From Stemphylium vesicarium (Eukaryota > Ascomycota > Dothideomycetes > Pleosporales > Pleosporaceae), in the NCBI GenBank assembly GCA_004380135.1, contig QXCR01000308.1, positions 1 to 19,463 of the forward strand: DNA of 19,463 nucleotides, read 5' to 3'. The notes beneath the pieces were generated by a model, which worked only from the letters and a program-made list of their open reading frames with translations, made no database searches and was not told the origin of the DNA. Positions 16,144-19,463 of this stretch are shown here, in pieces. Within the stretch, counting starts at the first letter, position 1; each line of letters opens with the position of its first letter. A program made the translations under genes and the position numbers.

Positions 16144-19100
16144 AATATTACTATTAATAGAATAAACTATACTGCCGCTATAATAGATAATAGGTATTAT
16201 ACGTATAGGATTATAACTAAGAAGTTCGTATAATTAAAGAGCTTACTACGTATTAAGATACTATAGATTATTATTAAAGGAGTAAATAGCTAGAGAAGCT
16301 CTATAGGCGCAATTATAGAGTTCACGTTAGACGTAGGAGGGCTAAAGTAGTAAGTAGCTGCGTATATTATGCCCTCTACGTACGGCTACGACATGATCTT
16401 AGGGAAGACATAGCTAGAGCGAGTAGGAGAGATTATTAATAATAAGCGGAAGACTCTTACTCTATTAAAGTATAGCATTACTATATAGATTATAGAGTCC
16501 TAGGTAAACGAAGTTAAGTATATCTCTATCTCTATAGTAGCCTTCTAGCACTACGTATAATAAAGTAAGATAGGGAATAAGAAGATCTAAATCTTTATAG
16601 CTAGCTTAAAGAATATTAAGAAGGTCTTATAAGTTAAAACCTTACTTACTAAAGAAGAAGTATTAAGATAACTACTAGACTACTTATAATTATACGAAGA
16701 TCTATTCTTACTAAAAAAAGGTAAAGACCTCTTTTTTATTAAGGGACTAGATATAGACTATAAGATTAAACTTAAGCTATAAGATAGGAAGGAACTAAAG
16801 ATACTATATAGACTACTTTATAATATATTAAGAGATAAACTCCTTATCTTAAGGAAGACGCTATATAAGCTCTTAGATAAGGGCTTTATATAAGCTAGTA
16901 ACTCCTCTACTACATTTTTTATACTTTTTATATAGAAGCTAGGTAGAGAATTATAATTCTATGTTAACTACTAAGCCCTAAACGCGATTACTAAGAAGGA
17001 CTACTACTCTCTCCCCCTTATACGAGAGACGCTCCACTAGATTAGATAGGCGAAGTGGTATACTAAGCTAGATATTATAGTAGCCTTCTATAAGATCCGT
17101 ACTATAGAAGAGTAAGAGTGGATAACTACTTTCTATATAAGGTTTAGCTTATATAAGTAGTTAGTAACACCCTTTAGTCTTATAAACGTACCTAGTACGT
17201 TTTAACGCTATATAAACTAGATACTACGTGAATTCCTAGACGACTTTGTATTAGCATACTTAGACGATATTATTATATTTACGGATAGCTCTCTCTCTTA
17301 GTACCACGCCTACGTACGAATAATACTAGACTATCTTAAGAATGCTAGCCTCTAGTTAGAACTAAAGAAGTGTAAGTTTAACGTGCAACGTATAAAGTAT
17401 CTAAGGTTTATTATTAAAGTAGGTAAAGGAATCTCTATAGACCCTAAGAAGGTAGAAGTAATCTAAAAATAGAAGTCCTTAATAATAGTGCGTAGCGTAT
17501 AAGAGTTTATTAGCTTTATAAACTTTTATAAGAAGTTTATCTTATACTTTATATAATACGCTAAGCCTCTTATATAACTTATGAAGAAGGACGTAAAGTT
17601 TACTTAAAGTAAGAAATAAGAAAGGAGCTTCTATACGCTAAAGAAAGCCTTTCTCTTAAAAGAAGTCTTAGTTCCTTTTAACCTAGACTAATATATAGTT
17701 ATAGAATATAACTTCTTAGGTTACGCCTTAGGCGGCACGCTATTATAAGAAGACGAGAATAGTATTCTTTATATAGTCGCCTATTTATTAAAGAAGTTTA
17801 ATAGTTATAAAGCGAACTACCTAATATACGATAAGGAACTTCTAGTAGTAATCTACTACCTAAAGGAATAGGACGCTAAACTATAAGGCGTATAAGAATT
17901 TAAGATTATTATAGACTATAAGAACCTAGAATACTTAACTAAGAAGTAAAAGATAACTAAGCAATACGTATAATAGTCTATAGAGCTATCTCGTTTTAGT
18001 AATATAAGAATCCACTATTACTCTAGAAAGGAGAACGCATAAGCTAATATACTCTCTTAATAAGACTAAGACTTCCTCTAAGATAACCTAGACGACTATA
18101 TTACTTTAAGAGAATTTATAATACTTTTACCTATATAATAATAAGAAGTACTAGAGATATTCCCTATATAAGTAGATTAGAAGCTACTTATATTACTAAC
18201 TCTACTTTAAGCACTAAATTAGGAGGAACTCCTAAGTCGCTACTAGGCTATAATAATAATAGAAGACGTTATGTATTAAGAAGTGCTATACGCTATATAA
18301 GAGGGGCAACAGTCCCTATCTATAACTAGAAAGATAGCTATATCCCTTAGTAACTATATAATTAATAGTAAAAGCTAACTAAGGTAGAGAAACTATGTCT
18401 AGGCTTCTAAGTCTAAGCCTCTCTATATAGATATTATCTAGATTGTGTATCTATTCTTATAAATAGGCTACCCTAGACGAGAGAAAACCTACTAGATAAT
18501 TACTAAGGAATAGTACTAGCTAAAAATAAGCGATAATATACGACGTTTTATATGAAACTACGAGCTCTGCTAGAAGAGCACGCTATAGAGAGACGGGAGG
18601 CACGGCTACCTACGACCGCTACCAGTTCTAAGCCGCACGTAGCAACACCTTACTATAGACTTTATCACGGGCCTACTACTATCCTAAGGGAACTCTAACC
18701 TAATAGTAGTAAAGAATCGCCTAAGTAAGAGAGTTATACTAATTCTAATAAATAAGATAGAGACGCTAGACGTTATATAGGCCTTCGTACGAGAAGTGTA
18801 CTACTACTATAGTCTTTTTATCTCTATTATCTTAAACTGCGGCCCTTAGTTTACTAGCGCGCTATAGAGAGATATATATACGTTACTAGGAATTAAGAGG
18901 AACCTATCTACTATATACTACCCTTAGACTAATAATACGATAGAATAAGTAAATAGTAATATTAAGGTAGTTATATAGGTATTCTATAATAATAACTAAG
19001 ATAACTAGGCGACTCTATATCTAGTATTAGAACTAATACTAAACTCTTATATAAACTTAACTACTAGAGTATCTCTCTTTTTCTTATAATATAGCTACTA

Positions 19101-19166
19101 TAATACCCTCTTCTCTTAGGCTAAAGAGTTAGGCCGCATAATAAGAAATGCTATAATAGTAATAAG
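16144..19166 (+). pseudogene. pol: Pol polyprotein of element 3 (protease-RT-RNase H-integrase), interrupted at 19167
   Basis: One frame (1 mod 3) runs the whole length with RIP stops and no frameshift. The protease starts near 16165 (YTAAIIDN), and YGYDMILGKT at 16378-16410 is its conserved C-terminal strand. RT has LDIIVAFYKIR near 17070 and an intact YLDD at 17257-17268. RNase H follows, with GYALGGTL near 17720 and YDKELLVVIYYLK near 17829. The integrase core has first Asp intact at 18658 (DFITGL), second Asp changed to Asn at 18835, and Glu intact at 18943. The C-terminal part stops after AKELGRIIRNA near 19120-19155, where an LTR-like sequence begins, so the end of the integrase and any chromodomain are missing. 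Integrase differs clearly from element 4, so this is a separate family. Confidence 0.88.
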
Positions 19167-19176
19167 TGTTAGAATG

Positions 19177-19226
19177 TAAGCTTAATTAAGCTTAAGTAAG
19201 CCTTAGTAAGCTTAAGTAAGCACTAG
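19177..19226. repeat. Five-unit 10-bp tandem array
   Basis: Consecutive 10-mers share TAAG at the start: TAAGCTTAAT, TAAGCTTAAG, TAAGCCTTAG, TAAGCTTAAG, TAAGCACTAG. The period is close to one DNA helical turn. It lies just inside the LTR-like start. Confidence 0.85.
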
Positions 19227-19273
19227 TACTCTTTTAGCTAGAATAGCACTACTGTAGCTATTACGTTCTTGTA

Positions 19274-19302
19274 TACGTAATCTATGACGTAGAAATTACG
19301 TA
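19274..19302. repeat. Inverted repeat TACGTAAT/ATTACGTA
   Basis: Perfect 8-base arms (19274-19281 and 19295-19302) around a 13-base loop. Confidence 0.8.
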
Positions 19303-19305
19303 TAT

Positions 19306-19348
19306 CTAGGTTATCTATTAGTAAGATAGAATATTCTAGATAACCTAG
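19306..19348. repeat. Inverted repeat CTAGGTTATCTA/TAGATAACCTAG
   Basis: Perfect 12-base arms (19306-19317 and 19337-19348) around a 19-base loop, four bases after the preceding stem-loop. Confidence 0.85.
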
Positions 19349-19463
19349 CATTTGTATATAATAACGAGTAGACAGCGACAATACCTCGGTGTCTAACTCC
19401 CCCCTTTATATCTAATAGATATACTTTTAACTCTAGTTCCTATCTTCCGCTATTACTAATACT

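Larger units (their letters stand above)
19167..19463 (+). mobile_element. LTR-like sequence interrupting element 3, right end at or beyond window edge
   Basis: Pol-like reading stops and a sequence of different composition begins with TGTTAGAATG, an LTR-style start. CTAATA at 19456-19461 is a near-complement of the start (CTAACA expected; C to T fits RIP). The two bases after 19461 (CT) do not match the start of the preceding five bases (ATAAG). A solo LTR ending there is therefore unlikely; it is either a 5' LTR of a longer element or it ends further right. It holds the tandem array and stem-loops listed separately and is less RIP-damaged at 19320-19420. Copia-type origin is a guess. Confidence 0.4.

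Noticed and set aside
19177..19348. CRISPR array or tRNA/rRNA gene
   Set aside because: The 10-bp repeats have no spacers, no tRNA cloverleaf could be drawn here or in 14580-14790, and the context is fungal LTR DNA.

Overview
The window is a nest of long-terminal-repeat (LTR) retrotransposons from a filamentous ascomycete (Pezizomycotina type) and shows no host gene. The evidence is several Ty3/Gypsy gag-pol coding regions, some ending in a chromodomain, combined with heavy damage typical of repeat-induced point mutation (RIP). CpA and TpG have been converted to TpA over most of the sequence, so Gln and Trp codons became TAG/TAA, Cys became Tyr and Asp became Asn, while the reading frames stay nearly free of indels. 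The species cannot be named from this sequence.

Layout, left to right. (A) 1-5747: 'element 1', plus strand, 5' end outside the window. It has an intact, little-mutated gag (3-1019), a RIP-broken pol (1076-4588: protease, RT, RNase H, integrase, chromodomain), an intact ANTISENSE ORF coding for a Zn2Cys6-type cluster plus coiled coil (5123-4635), a polypurine tract and a 485-bp 3' LTR (5263-5747). (B) 5748-6492 and 13393-about 14441: two halves of 'element 4', a plus-strand Gypsy pol split inside the integrase core. (C) 6498-13387: 'element 2', a structurally complete 6,890-bp Gypsy element on the minus strand, with 445-bp LTRs and a perfect 5-bp target duplication (TTTTC). It is the insertion that splits element 4. 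Removing it with one TTTTC copy restores the element-4 reading frame exactly. It also carries an antisense ORF next to its 3' LTR. (D) 14442-about 14797: LTR-like segment at the end of element 4. (E) about 14870-19166: 'element 3', plus-strand Gypsy gag and pol, cut off at 19167 by (F) a new LTR-like sequence with a 10-bp tandem array and two stem-loops that runs to the window edge.

Relations. Element 4 is the oldest substrate and received elements 1 and 2. Element 1's 3' LTR is followed directly by element-4 pol sequence, so the missing 5' half of element 4 should lie to the left of this window. The part most worth following is the pair of antisense ORFs that start beside the 3' LTR and point into two different Gypsy elements. 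Both lie in DNA that RIP largely spared. Other points are a strong sequence bias in which CpA/TpG sites survived (GpCpA/TpGpC) and a reciprocal RIP gradient between the two LTRs of element 2.
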